Part shown: in pieces, positions 23,088 to 31,948 of the stretch
Position numbering within the stretch: the first letter of the stretch is position 1
Layout: the number at the start of each line of letters is the position of its first letter
NCBI GenBank assembly: GCA_944384895.1
Contig: CALWVB010000006.1
Location: 1-36,575 of the forward strand
Direction: 5' to 3'
Origin: an uncultured Clostridia bacterium
Lineage (GTDB): Bacteria > Bacillota > Clostridia > Oscillospirales > Acutalibacteraceae
Length of the DNA stretch: 36,575 nt
The notes under the pieces: generated by a model
Database searches by the model: none
Told to the model about the DNA's origin: nothing
The model's input: only the letters and a program-made list of their open reading frames with translations
Translations under genes and position numbers: made by a program

Positions 23088-23172
23088 AAGAAATCGCCGT
23101 GCAGCTTACAGCTGCGCCAGAGCTAATAAAATTAGCTCTGGCCCGCCTTAAAAAGGCGGACGGCGATTTCTT
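23088..23172. repeat. Perfect four-way-junction palindrome (one outer stem, three hairpins)
   Basis: Outer stem AAGAAATCGCCGT (23088-23100) / ACGGCGATTTCTT (23160-23172), 13 bp without mismatch. Inside, end to end with no unpaired base between them: GCAGCT-TAC-AGCTGC (23101-23115); GCCAGAGCTAAT-AAA-ATTAGCTCTGGC (23116-23142); CCGCCTT-AAA-AAGGCGG (23143-23159). All three loops are 3 nt. The right arm contains the first two bases of the PLP-lyase stop codon, so it may also act as that gene's terminator, though the T-run is short (GATTTCTT family). Confidence 0.9.
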
Positions 23173-24439
23173 ATTGTTCGTTTAGTTTATCAAGTAATGT
23201 TTGAGCTGCAAGCATAACACCCATTTTACCGCTATGATAATTTAACCCTCCCTGCATCCATACAGCATATGGTTCGCGTAAAGGAGCGTCAGCTGATAAT
23301 TCAATAGAAGCGCCTAAAGTAAACGCCCCGGCTGCCATTATAACCTTACTGTCATAGCCCGGCATATCCCATGGCTCCGGTACAACAAAAGAATCAACAG
23401 GAGCACCTTTTTGCATACCCTGGCAAAATGCTATTAAAGCTTTTGGTTCTCTTAGACATAATGCCTGTATGATATCCGCACGGTTTTCTAATGGTTCAGG
23501 CGTTACTTCATATCCTAACTGCTGCATAAGAGCTGAACAAAATACTGCTGTTTTAAGTGCCTCACCTGTTACATGCGGCGCATTAAATAACCCCATATAT
23601 AATTCACGGTTATGTCCTAATGAACAGCCTATTTCCCGTCCTGTACCGGCAGTTGACATTCTATATGAACACAGCTCTATTAAATCAGCATTGCCTGCTA
23701 TATATCCTCCGGTTGGAGCAATACCTCCGCCAGGATTTTTTATAAGCGAACCTGCTATTAAATCAGCGCCTATTTGAGTTGGTTCTTTTGTTTCAACAAA
23801 TTCGCCGTAACAATTATCCACCATAACAATACAATTTGGATTAACTTTTTTTGCCCTATGTATTATCTGTTCTATATCGTTTATACTAAGCGACGGCCTT
23901 AATGTATATCCTCTTGAACGCTGTATATATACCATCCTTATATTTTTATCCGCAGCCTGTTTTTCTATTTCATCTAAATCCGGACGGCCATCTTTTAATT
24001 CAACCTGACGGTATCCTATCCCAAAATCTTTGAGCGAGCCTTTACCTTCTCCTCTTATTCCGATTACTTCTTCTAAGGTGTCATACGGCTTGCCGGTTAC
24101 CGATAACATTATATCGCCTGGACGCAGTACTCCAAATAAAGCTACTGATAAAGTATGGGTACCGGACAAAAAGCTGTGTCTTATAAGAGCATCCTCAGCT
24201 CCCATAATATCAGCTAATACTTTATCCAACGTATCTCTGCCTCTGTCTCCATAACCATATCCAGTAGTAGCTGTAAAATGGCTTTCACTGACATTATTTT
24301 TTATAAATGCTGCTAAAACCTTTTGCTGGTTATATTCTGTTATTTCATTAATCCTATCAAATGCTGGTTTAATTAATTGTTCAGCTTTTTCTGATAAAGT
24401 TTTTATCCTATCCGAAATTTTAAAATAAGGGAATTGCAT
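23171..24439 (-). CDS. PLP-dependent lyase of the methionine gamma-lyase / YnbB (aluminium-resistance) family
   Basis: 422 aa, full length for Pfam Met_gamma_lyase (PF06838). Fold type I PLP enzyme. Visible marks: SGTHTLSVALFGVLRPGD, VMVDNCYGEFVE with the PLP-ring Asp, and the Schiff-base Lys in AGSLIKNPGGG; further family text is YRMSTAGTGREIGCSLGHN and VIMAAGAFTLGASIELSAD. Annotated in Bacillota as aluminium resistance protein or methionine gamma-lyase-like; true substrate not settled. ATGGAGGAAAT precedes ATG 24439. It starts about 40 bp downstream of a bidirectional hairpin that separates it from the minisatellite, so it probably has its own promoter. The three-armed palindrome overlaps its stop. 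Confidence 0.9.
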   Translation of the reverse strand: MQFPYFKISDRIKTLSEKAEQLIKPAFDRINEITEYNQQKVLAAFIKNNVSESHFTATTGYGYGDRGRDTLDKVLADIMGAEDALIRHSFLSGTHTLSVALFGVLRPGDIMLSVTGKPYDTLEEVIGIRGEGKGSLKDFGIGYRQVELKDGRPDLDEIEKQAADKNIRMVYIQRSRGYTLRPSLSINDIEQIIHRAKKVNPNCIVMVDNCYGEFVETKEPTQIGADLIAGSLIKNPGGGIAPTGGYIAGNADLIELCSYRMSTAGTGREIGCSLGHNRELYMGLFNAPHVTGEALKTAVFCSALMQQLGYEVTPEPLENRADIIQALCLREPKALIAFCQGMQKGAPVDSFVVPEPWDMPGYDSKVIMAAGAFTLGASIELSADAPLREPYAVWMQGGLNYHSGKMGVMLAAQTLLDKLNEQ

Positions 24440-24478
24440 ATTTCCTCCATATTATTTATGTAAATTTTTTATCAATAT

Positions 24479-24514
24479 AAAATCCGGGATAAATTTAATT
24501 CTCCCCGGATTTTA
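24479..24514 (-). terminator. Terminator-like hairpin between the 25055 gene and the PLP lyase
   Basis: AAAATCCGGG (24479-24488) / CCCGGATTTT (about 24504-24513) around a 15-nt loop, T-rich on both sides, usable in either direction. It would stop minus-strand transcripts arriving through the tandem array. Confidence 0.7.
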
Positions 24515-24548
24515 TTTAATATCACAGTTTTTAAGTTTAAAATATTGA

Positions 24549-25122
24549 GTCTATTCCTTTATTACACTGCTTTTCTCCATACTATCACTGATTGCTTTCT
24601 ATTGTCACCGGTTACCCATTTTTATCAGCTGCCAGAAAAAACGCCTTTTAAAGTCAAGACGTTATGCCTATTCCTTTATTATGCTATTTTCTCTCTATAC
24701 TATCACTGATTGCTTTCTATTGTCACCGGTATCCCCATTTTTATCAGTCGCCGGAAAAACGCCCTTTAAAGTCAAGTCGTTATGCCTATTTCTTTATTAC
24801 TCTGCTTTTCTCCATACTATCACTGATTGCTTTCTATTGTCACCGGTATCCCCATTTTTTATCAGTCGCCGCAAAAATACCCTTTAAAGCCAAGACGTTA
24901 AGTCTATTTCTTTATTACACTGCTTTTCTCCATACTATCACTGATTGCTTTCTATTGTCGCCGGTATACTCATTTTTATCAACTGCCGGAAAAACACCCT
25001 TTAAAGCCAAGACGTTATGCCTATTCCTTTATTATACCGCTTTTCTTCATACTATCACTGATTGCTTTCTATTGTCACTGGTATCCCCATTTTTATCAAC
25101 TGCCGGAAAAACGCCCTTTCAA
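24549..25122. repeat. Minisatellite of 117-118 bp units, copied from the 3' end of the 25055 gene
   Basis: Five units, with the mark ACTATCACTGATTGC at 24581, 24699, 24816, 24934 and 25051 (spacings 118, 117, 118, 117). The right-most unit contains the last codons of the condensation-domain gene (FFRQLIKMGIPVTIESNQ and stop). The other four lie beyond the stop and repeat that coding tail plus about 55 bp of 3' spacer, with scattered substitutions. Open frames on the plus strand through the array are a by-product of the period. It fills most of the 24440-25054 gap. Confidence 0.95.
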
Positions 25123-26347
25123 TAAACGGTTCCTTTATCATCCGGCTAAAATTTATTGTCATTACATTATTATAGCTTATTATCGTACATTTGTGGGCAT
25201 TAAGCCGAGTGCCGCCTATAATAAAATCAAATCTATCAATATATGGCTTCATTTCTTGAGGAACATCAGTATTGCCTAAATTAGATATTGTAGAAGATGT
25301 ACGGCTTTCGCCTACAAATTGATATACAGTATCCATAACAATATTTTTTATAAAAAGCGGTACCGGACGTATAAGCATCTTACGTTCATCTGAAACATTC
25401 TGTCCTATTGCAGCATTTATAAATTTTTCACCTAGTTTCAGCCTCATCTGATGATGAAGCTGTTCTATTATTTCTTCTAATGAAAAGTCTCCATACCGCG
25501 GATCTATACCTATATTAACATAATGCGCAAAATTTCTTAATGAATCGGATGGATAAAAATTACGCAGATTTACCGGTATACATAATTTTACAGGATAATT
25601 TTTATAATGCCGTTCAGCTTTTTGATAATCAATCATAGCTTTTATAAATATACCCGCTACAAATTCAGTAAGACTAGCTTTATATTTTTTAGCTTCCTGT
25701 AATATTCTGTCGGCACTTATTATTCCTGTTGTTATATTAAGATGGCCATCCGGTTCTTTTGTACCTTTTACCTGATATGCTTTATCTTCCCTACGTGTAT
25801 CGGTTGCTTCAAACCGCGCGTATTTAGAATAAGCGTCCTCCATTTCAGTTTCGCTTGCCTGTTCGTTTATATCCAGTACGCCGTTCCCCGGAGTTATACT
25901 AATTCCATATTTTAATGTTAGATACCTGGCTGTAAGAGTTTTTAAAAATATCAGCGCTCCAGTACCATCGGTTAATACATGAAATACTTCCAATGCAATC
26001 CTTCGGTTAAAGCACCGTACTCTAAACAGGAAATTATTATCCTCTTTTTTATGAATTCTTTTACATGGGCTGGCTGCATCAGGCGTTACATGCGGCATTT
26101 TATCAATAGTATCAAGATAATACCAGAATACGCCTGTTTTCATTGTCATTTTAAAATGCGGAAATCTTGGTAAAGTATCCTGTAATGCCTTATCAAGCAG
26201 CTCCATATCAACAGGCTCATTTAATAATACCGATACTCTGAACATAGCCGCAAAATTAAGCCGTCTTATTGCCGGATATATTTTCGCCGCATTATCCAGC
26301 CTTATCCAGGTTAAATTGGAAGGTTTACTTTTTTCATTTTTTGCCAT
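25055..26347 (-). CDS. Condensation-domain / alcohol-acetyltransferase-like protein
   Basis: 430 aa, cytoplasmic, of the chloramphenicol-acetyltransferase-like (CoA-dependent acyltransferase) fold. The active-site motif HxxxDG is H123 to G128 (HVLTDG). Also seen: LPRFPHFKMTM, PVKLCIPVNLRNFYPSDSLR (the PVxxR-type latch) and FIIGGTRLNAHKCTIISYNN. Such stand-alone proteins transfer acyl groups in lipid, polyketide or alcohol ester synthesis; the substrate here is not known. I chose ATG 26347 because AGGAAGGGG lies about 10 nt before it; the 447-codon frame begins upstream at a TTG with no ribosome site. Its last 23 or so codons form the first unit of the downstream minisatellite. Confidence 0.8.
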   Translation of the reverse strand: MAKNEKSKPSNLTWIRLDNAAKIYPAIRRLNFAAMFRVSVLLNEPVDMELLDKALQDTLPRFPHFKMTMKTGVFWYYLDTIDKMPHVTPDAASPCKRIHKKEDNNFLFRVRCFNRRIALEVFHVLTDGTGALIFLKTLTARYLTLKYGISITPGNGVLDINEQASETEMEDAYSKYARFEATDTRREDKAYQVKGTKEPDGHLNITTGIISADRILQEAKKYKASLTEFVAGIFIKAMIDYQKAERHYKNYPVKLCIPVNLRNFYPSDSLRNFAHYVNIGIDPRYGDFSLEEIIEQLHHQMRLKLGEKFINAAIGQNVSDERKMLIRPVPLFIKNIVMDTVYQFVGESRTSSTISNLGNTDVPQEMKPYIDRFDFIIGGTRLNAHKCTIISYNNVMTINFSRMIKEPFIERAFFRQLIKMGIPVTIESNQ

Positions 26348-26432
26348 AATCTTATATCCCCTTCCTTTTAATAATAATTTAACTGGTCCTAAATTCAACT
26401 GTTCTTGCCTGAAAATTATACCATATTACTTT

Positions 26433-26468
26433 AATACCATAGCAAATTACGATATCTGCTATGGTATT
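26433..26468. terminator. Hairpin between a gene remnant and the 25055 gene
   Basis: AATACCATAGCA / TGCTATGGTATT, a perfect 12-bp stem. The T-run is better on the plus strand (TTTTAATTT). On the minus strand it directly follows the stop of the remnant at 26474, so it may be the remnant's old terminator. Confidence 0.55.
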
Positions 26469-26473
26469 TTAAT

Positions 26474-26554
26474 TTATAATCCCCCTGAAAAGCCGGCTGC
26501 CTGTGTAACTGCCATATACAATAACGCCGTCATATCTTTAATCAATCCCAGAGA
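26474..26554 (-). pseudogene. Short coding tail, probably a gene remnant
   Basis: Minus-strand frame SLGLIKDMTALLYMAVTQAA, then GFSGGL and a TAA at 26474, followed at once by a hairpin. It has the look of a protein C-terminus cut off on its upstream side, a short distance from repeat copy H. No family was recognised and no start is present. Confidence 0.25.
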
Positions 26555-26686
26555 TTATTTCATTTATATTTTTACTTTACTGCTTGTATTATAAATTTTT
26601 CTAAGATGATTTAAATTTCTCAAAACAAAAAATTAATAATAAATCTAATATAAAAAAGCAACAGATAATGTAAAAGTACCGTTTAT

Positions 26687-26860
26687 GGGGGCGCCTGCGC
26701 AGCGCATCCTTTGGATGCGCTTTACGCAAAATAATTTCTTGAATATTCAGGCTGAGTTATAAAGAGAAACTAATATTTCCTAAAATCCTCAGTTTTTTTA
26801 TTTAGCAAATTATTTTGCATTTAGCAGCCATATTTCATATGGCTGCGCGCAGGCGCCCCC
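26687..26860 (+). repeat. Cloverleaf repeat, copy H, inside a 360-bp long form
   Basis: Outer stem GGGGGCGCCTGCGC / GCGCAGGCGCCCCC; hairpin GCGCATCC-TTT-GGATGCGC; central stem GCAAAATAATTT / AAATTATTTTGC; hairpin GCAGCCATA / TATGGCTGC. The long form runs from CTAAGATGATTTAAAT (26601) to TTTAATTTAGGGCAATATG (26960). It lies between polA and the condensation-domain gene, both on the minus strand. Confidence 0.92.
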
Positions 26861-27132
26861 CTTTTTTTTTACGGTAACGTAACCATGGATGTTTTCTTTA
26901 AATACAATATTGTATATTTTTACTTTCATTTTTATATATTGTTTAATTTAGGGCAATATGGCTTTTGTTATATAAACAAGTAAATCCATCAGCAATCTTT
27001 TGATATATTGTGCTTGATTGTTATAATCAAGGTTTTTCTTCTCGCCCCAATTCAGTTTGATGTTATTGATATTCTTAAAATATATCAATACAAATAGTAT
27101 ATATTTTCGATATTATAACAATTATAGCAATA

Positions 27133-29853
27133 TTAATGAGCATCAAACCAGGTTTTCCCATATGAAACGTCTGTTTCCAGCGGTACTTTTAATTTTGCTG
27201 CTCTTGACATTTCTTCTTTTAATATCTCAGCTGCATATTTTACCTCATTATCCGGAGCTTCTATCAGCAATTCGTCATGTACCTGCAAAATAAGCCGTGA
27301 TTTCATATTTTCCTGTTTAAGCCGGTTATAAACCCTAACCATAGCGATTTTTATGATATCAGCCGCCGTACCCTGTATAGGCATATTGCGGGCTACACGT
27401 TCTCCAAATGCTCTCATATTATGATTGGAGCTTTTTAATTCCGGCAAATAACGTCTGCGGCCGAATATTGTCTGGGCATAACCTAAATTTTTAGCCTGTT
27501 CAGTTATCTGCTCCATAAACAGTTTTACGCCTTTATAATGATTAAGATATCCGTTAATATATTGCGAAGCTTCATTTACCGTAACACCGATATCTTTTGA
27601 TAAAGAAAACGCGCCTATTCCATATACAATACCAAAGTTTACAGCTTTAGCCCTGCTTCGCATTATTGGCGTTACAAATTCTTCCGGTATGTCAAATACC
27701 TGTGAAGCAGTTATTGTATGAATATCTTCATTTTTATTAAATGCTTCAATCATAGCAGTATCATTAGCCATATGAGCCAAAACCCTTAATTCAATCTGTG
27801 AATAATCAGCGTCCACAAGCTGATACCCGTCTTTTGCGCGGAAAAAGCGCCTGAATTCGCGGCCTGTCTCGGTTCTTATGGGGATATTCTGCAAATTCGG
27901 TTCAGTTGAACTTATTCTTCCTGTACGGGTTTCTGTCTGGTTAAATTTTGAATGTATTCTTCCATTCTCATCAGCTGCCGCTATAAGCCCGTCACAATAG
28001 GTGGAAACCATCTTAGTAAGCGTACGGTATTCCAATACTTTTTGCGGCACAGGATGTTCTTTTGCCAAAAATTCCATAACCTCAGCGCTTGTAGAATAAC
28101 CTGTTTTAGTCTTTTTGCCGCCTTTTAATCCCAACCGGTTAAACAGCACTTCACCTAATTGTTTAGGAGAATTGATATTAAATTCACAGCCACACAGCTC
28201 ATATATTTCCCTTTGCAGCTCCTGTGCCTGCAAAGATAATACATCGCCATATTCTTTTATAGCTTTAGTATCCACTTCAAAGCCGCATATTTCCATATCA
28301 GCCAATACGCGGCTTAATGGTATTTCCACCTGTTCAAATAGATCATGCTGGCCGTTTTTATCAAGTTCATTCATCATAACCGCACATAATCCCGGCATAA
28401 CCGCTGCTGTTATTCCTATATCCGGCTGTAATATTTCTTTATCCTTTTTCTTTGTTTTGCTTTGTGTATCTTTACCTGATTGAGCGTTATTTTCATTCTG
28501 GCTTACATCTTTTGCATCATCTTTGCTCATATCCTGAGCATTATTATCTGTCTTTTCATCGTTTTTTTCTTTATCTATATGCCGTACTGATACGCCGTAT
28601 TTCTGAGCTAACTGTAATATATCATAATGGGTAGCCGATGGATCAAGCAGATATCCTGCAAGGCTTATATCAAAAATTGGATTAATTATATCAAATCCAT
28701 TTAATATTGCAAAAGCATAAAGCGGTTTTGACTGGTCGGCAAATAATTCTAATGAATCATCTTTTAATATTTCTATTAAAATATCCTGCCCATTATTTAT
28801 TTTATAAACATTTTCTCCCGTACATACTGCAAAATTCACAAAATCACTACTGTCGCCAGTATATATATAAGCTTTGCCTTGATCTTTTATACTTTTTAAA
28901 ATATCCTGAGGTAAAGCATCGTCTATGATATGAAAAAATGATTTTTGTATTCCCTCTTGATTATTTTCATCTATATCTAAATCAGCAGGCTGTAAATTCA
29001 TTTTTTTCATTATGCTGAATAACTCTAATTTTGTCATAATTTTAGCAGCGTCTGGTGTAATCTCACCTATTTTATAATCATCTATATTTATATCAATAGG
29101 CGCGTCATGTGCAATTTCGCCTAATTTACGGCTTAAATAAGCCATATCCTTTCCATCAATCAATTTTTTTCTCATAGCCGGTTTTATATCAGGCGAATCA
29201 ATATTTTCATAAACTCCATCCAATGATTCAAATTTTTGTATAAGGCTGCATGCTGTTTTTTGGCCTATCCCTGCAACGCCTGGGATACAATCGGATGTAT
29301 CGCCCATAAGTGCTTTTATATCAATAAGCGCCGGTGGATTAGTGCCATAATCCTCTTTTATTTTATCTTTATCATATTTTATTGTCTGTGGCTGTGAAGC
29401 TTTTGTTGTAGCTAATAATACAGTTGTATTATCCCCTACAAGCTGCAAAGAATCACGGTCGCCGGTAGCGATTATACAGCTATTGCCGCTCTTTTCACAG
29501 TTATAGGATAATGTACCTAAAATATCATCCGCTTCCCAGCCTTCGCATTCAATTATTTTATAGCCTAAAGCCTGTAATAAATCCTTTAATACCGGCAGCT
29601 GCTGCGCTAATTCCTCAGGCATACCCTTGCGGTTGGATTTATACCCGTCAAACATTTTATGCCTAAATGTAGGCGCAGCCATATCAAAAGCAATTGCTAT
29701 CCCTTCAGGCGATGTCTCTTCTTTTAATTTATTTAATATTGTGAGAAAACCATATATCGCATTTGTATAGAACCCTTCTTTATTGCTGAGAAGACGGATT
29801 CCATAGAACGCACGATTAAATATACTGTTGCCGTCAATAGCCAAAAGCTTCAT
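27133..29853 (-). CDS. polA: DNA polymerase I
   Basis: 906 aa. Fills gaps and removes RNA primers in replication and repair. The N-terminal 5'-3' nuclease (about 1-290) opens with LLAIDGNSIFNRAFYGI and has CEGWEADDILGT, IATGDRDSLQLV and MGDTSDCIPGVAGIGQKTA. The middle 3'-5' exonuclease-like part (about 310-480) lacks the DxE motif, so proofreading is probably absent, as in Bacillus polA. It carries a low-complexity insert of Asp, Asn, Lys and Gln (about 430-475) not needed for the fold. The polymerase domain has motif A VDADYSQIELRVLAHMA, motif B RSRAKAVNFGIVYGIGA and motif C QVHDELLIE. AAAGGAAATG precedes ATG 29853. The ABC genes lie 57 bp upstream on the same strand, so transcription may run through. 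Confidence 0.97.
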   Translation of the reverse strand: MKLLAIDGNSIFNRAFYGIRLLSNKEGFYTNAIYGFLTILNKLKEETSPEGIAIAFDMAAPTFRHKMFDGYKSNRKGMPEELAQQLPVLKDLLQALGYKIIECEGWEADDILGTLSYNCEKSGNSCIIATGDRDSLQLVGDNTTVLLATTKASQPQTIKYDKDKIKEDYGTNPPALIDIKALMGDTSDCIPGVAGIGQKTACSLIQKFESLDGVYENIDSPDIKPAMRKKLIDGKDMAYLSRKLGEIAHDAPIDINIDDYKIGEITPDAAKIMTKLELFSIMKKMNLQPADLDIDENNQEGIQKSFFHIIDDALPQDILKSIKDQGKAYIYTGDSSDFVNFAVCTGENVYKINNGQDILIEILKDDSLELFADQSKPLYAFAILNGFDIINPIFDISLAGYLLDPSATHYDILQLAQKYGVSVRHIDKEKNDEKTDNNAQDMSKDDAKDVSQNENNAQSGKDTQSKTKKKDKEILQPDIGITAAVMPGLCAVMMNELDKNGQHDLFEQVEIPLSRVLADMEICGFEVDTKAIKEYGDVLSLQAQELQREIYELCGCEFNINSPKQLGEVLFNRLGLKGGKKTKTGYSTSAEVMEFLAKEHPVPQKVLEYRTLTKMVSTYCDGLIAAADENGRIHSKFNQTETRTGRISSTEPNLQNIPIRTETGREFRRFFRAKDGYQLVDADYSQIELRVLAHMANDTAMIEAFNKNEDIHTITASQVFDIPEEFVTPIMRSRAKAVNFGIVYGIGAFSLSKDIGVTVNEASQYINGYLNHYKGVKLFMEQITEQAKNLGYAQTIFGRRRYLPELKSSNHNMRAFGERVARNMPIQGTAADIIKIAMVRVYNRLKQENMKSRLILQVHDELLIEAPDNEVKYAAEILKEEMSRAAKLKVPLETDVSYGKTWFDAH

Positions 29854-29910
29854 AAATCTTCATTTCCTTTTATACAGTTGAATAAAATTTAATATTAAAA
29901 CTTTAATTTA

Positions 29911-30558
29911 TTATTTTACCGGTATATATTGTTTATTTTTATATATTTTATTAGATAAGAATGCTGAAACAATATATAAAATTATACTTGCAGCTAATAC
30001 TAAATGAACATACATTTCACCTAAAAATAAAGTAGTAAAAAATTCTTTTATATCTTCCTGCCTACCATAAAACATACTTACCATAACAATAGCAACAGGC
30101 GGAATTATTGGTATCCATTTTATACTGTCACAGCCAAATTGATATATAGCCGGCATCATTATAGCTGAATATAATAATAATATAGACAATACTACTTCAA
30201 AGGATAGTATAATATCTTCTCTTGGTAAAAATACAGAAGGTATAAAATATGCCAATGCATATCCAATTATAACCATAAGTAAAGTAATTATAGCTACAGA
30301 AATATATTTTGCAATAATATAACTGCTTTTTGATGCTGGCAATAAAGCTGTAATATATCTATCATTTGATTGTTCTTCATATAACCTTAAATAATATATA
30401 AAAATATAAACTGCAATCATAACAGATAATAATATCATTTCCGCATTGCGCATAAATAATGCGAATGCAAATATAACGGCAGTTAATATAATATATTTTA
30501 ACATTGATGCTTTTAAAATTATAAAATCACGTTTTATATAATTTAATATATCTCCCAT
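29911..30558 (-). CDS. ABC-2 type transporter permease
   Basis: 215 aa with six hydrophobic helices (about 18-35, 38-56, 85-112, 118-140, 145-160, 180-205) and basic termini, the layout of ABC-2 membrane proteins. The stretch ALLPASKSSYIIAKYISVAI matches the LPxxRxxxxxxKY motif of the ABC2_membrane_5 family, the membrane partners of YtrB-like ATPases. It starts 2 bp after the ATPase gene, with GGGGATGAAT as ribosome site, so the two are made together. Substrate unknown. Confidence 0.8.
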   Translation of the reverse strand: MGDILNYIKRDFIILKASMLKYIILTAVIFAFALFMRNAEMILLSVMIAVYIFIYYLRLYEEQSNDRYITALLPASKSSYIIAKYISVAIITLLMVIIGYALAYFIPSVFLPREDIILSFEVVLSILLLYSAIMMPAIYQFGCDSIKWIPIIPPVAIVMVSMFYGRQEDIKEFFTTLFLGEMYVHLVLAASIILYIVSAFLSNKIYKNKQYIPVK

Positions 30559-30560
30559 AT

Positions 30561-31412
30561 TTATTCATCCCCTCTTGATAAAAATACAACCGCATTACCG
30601 ACTGTTGGTTTTTCATATTGTACTGAATTGCCATACATTTTTTCTATTTGATCACGGTTCTCAGCTAAAGCTTCAAACTGATTATCATTTATTCTCATGC
30701 CTCTGAACATATTATTGCTTCTGCCTTCAAACGCAGTTGTATCACCCCGTACAATAACACAGTTTTTCATATATTCTTCTTTATTTATAAAATCGGTTAT
30801 TTCACCTTTTCTAAGTATAGCAAAATAATCTGCCCATTTATCAAGATCAGATGAACTTTTTGTAGTAAATATTATAGTAGTATCTTTATCCATATATTGT
30901 TTTACTATCTGCATAATACCATCGCTTACAATAGAATCGACTGAACTGCTTAAATCATCAATAATTATAAGACGCGGATGATGAGCTAAAGCTATAGCAT
31001 ATGCTAATTTTATTTTTACTGCTGCTGAACATAATTTTAATTTTGTTTTCATTTCCAACTTAAATTTTTGAGATAATGTTTCAAATAATTCTTTATCCCA
31101 ATTTTTATAAAATGATCTGATAGATGCGACAATATCTTTTATTTTACTTTCAAGATTATAACCGCATTTATCCGGAATAAATCCGATTTGACCCTTTAAT
31201 TCAGGATTATGATATAAATCTCCTGATAATACAGTAATCCGGCCCTTATCAGGTGTATCAATACCAGTTATCAGTTTAATTATAGTGGATTTACCTGTTT
31301 GTTTAATTCCATATATACCTGTTATTTTACCTTGTGGGATATTAAGTATATCAATATTCAGATTAAGTCTTCCTATAGTCTTTTTTACGCCTGTTAATTC
31401 AACAGCATTCAT
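30561..31412 (-). CDS. ABC transporter ATP-binding protein with degenerate signature and catalytic motifs
   Basis: 283 aa, cytoplasmic ATPase expected to pair with the permease at 29911. Walker A GIKQTGKST spans residues 35-43. The signature LSGGQ is unrecognisable: the place is LCSAAVKIKLAYAIAL (127-142). Walker B is LIIIDD (148-153), with Asp153 where the catalytic Glu normally stands, and LSSSVD serves as the D-loop. The H-loop His expected near FTTKSSSDLDK is missing too. It resembles YtrB/BcrA-type exporters in order and length, with a C-terminal accessory part after about residue 215. The losses suggest slow or no hydrolysis, so it may gate or regulate rather than pump, but the conserved Walker A argues that ATP is still bound. 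Confidence 0.8.
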   Translation of the reverse strand: MNAVELTGVKKTIGRLNLNIDILNIPQGKITGIYGIKQTGKSTIIKLITGIDTPDKGRITVLSGDLYHNPELKGQIGFIPDKCGYNLESKIKDIVASIRSFYKNWDKELFETLSQKFKLEMKTKLKLCSAAVKIKLAYAIALAHHPRLIIIDDLSSSVDSIVSDGIMQIVKQYMDKDTTIIFTTKSSSDLDKWADYFAILRKGEITDFINKEEYMKNCVIVRGDTTAFEGRSNNMFRGMRINDNQFEALAENRDQIEKMYGNSVQYEKPTVGNAVVFLSRGDE

Positions 31413-31643
31413 AAAATATTTCCTGCTTTCTTTTTAAGGTATTTATAAAAATTTTACGCGCCATATTTTATAAAGTCAAGTTTTTATGTACTTAATATTA
31501 TTGAGAATTTATATTATTTATAAACATATTAATATATCATTTATATTTTGAGATATCTGCTAATCCTTGTATTTTATCTAATCATAAATTACAAAGTTTA
31601 ATCAGGAAATGAAAGAAGTTAGAATTTGTGGCTTATTGGGATT

Positions 31644-31697
31644 ATGATAGCGATTGCGATAATCGCTATCATTACAACTATTATTTCTCTAAGATAA
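31644..31697 (+). other. Hairpin overlapping a tiny hydrophobic open frame
   Basis: ATGATAGCGATT (31644-31655) and AATCGCTATCAT (31661-31672) make a perfect 12-bp stem. The same bases read as MIAIAIIAIITTIISLR with stop at 31695-31697; an in-frame TTG at 31626 would add MWLIGI. The stop codon falls inside the CTAAGATAA end of repeat copy I. It might be a small membrane peptide, such as a toxin of a type I system, but the ribosome site is weak, and the hydrophobic reading follows partly from the hairpin sequence. Confidence 0.25.
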
Positions 31698-31775
31698 TCT
31701 AAATCACTCAATACAAAAATAAACAATAAAACTAAAATAAAAAAAGCAACAGATAATGTAAAAGTACCGCTTATA

Positions 31776-31948
31776 GGGGGCGCCTGCGCAGCGCATCTTT
31801 AGATGCGCTTTACGCAAAATAATTTCTTAAATATTTAGGCTGAGTTAATAAGGAAAACTAGTATTATCTTAAATACTCATCTTCTTTATTTAGCAAATTA
31901 TTTTGCATTTGGCAACCATATTTCATATGGTTGCACGCAGGCGCCCCC
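31776..31948 (+). repeat. Cloverleaf repeat, copy I, inside a 354-bp long form
   Basis: Outer stem GGGGGCGCCTGCG / CGCAGGCGCCCCC; hairpin GCGCATCTTTAGATGCGC; central stem GCAAAATAATTT / AAATTATTTTGC; hairpin GCAACCATA / TATGGTTGC. The long form runs from CTAAGATAATCTAAATCA (31689) to TGATTTAGGGTAATATAG (32042). It lies between the TtcA-like gene and the ABC operon, both on the minus strand. Confidence 0.93.

Noticed and set aside
23088..23172. tRNA gene, because of size and cloverleaf shape
   Set aside because: No T-loop GTTCRANNC, no anticodon-loop pattern, arms end in 3-nt loops, and all bases are paired.
24664..25125. 153-codon plus-strand frame with a 39-residue repeat
   Set aside because: Produced by the minisatellite period; antisense to the real gene tail and without a ribosome site.
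27013..27031. CTTGATT/AATCAAG hairpin with a plus-strand T-run as terminator
   Set aside because: No plus-strand gene reads into it, and on the minus strand, where polA ends, it lacks a T-run.
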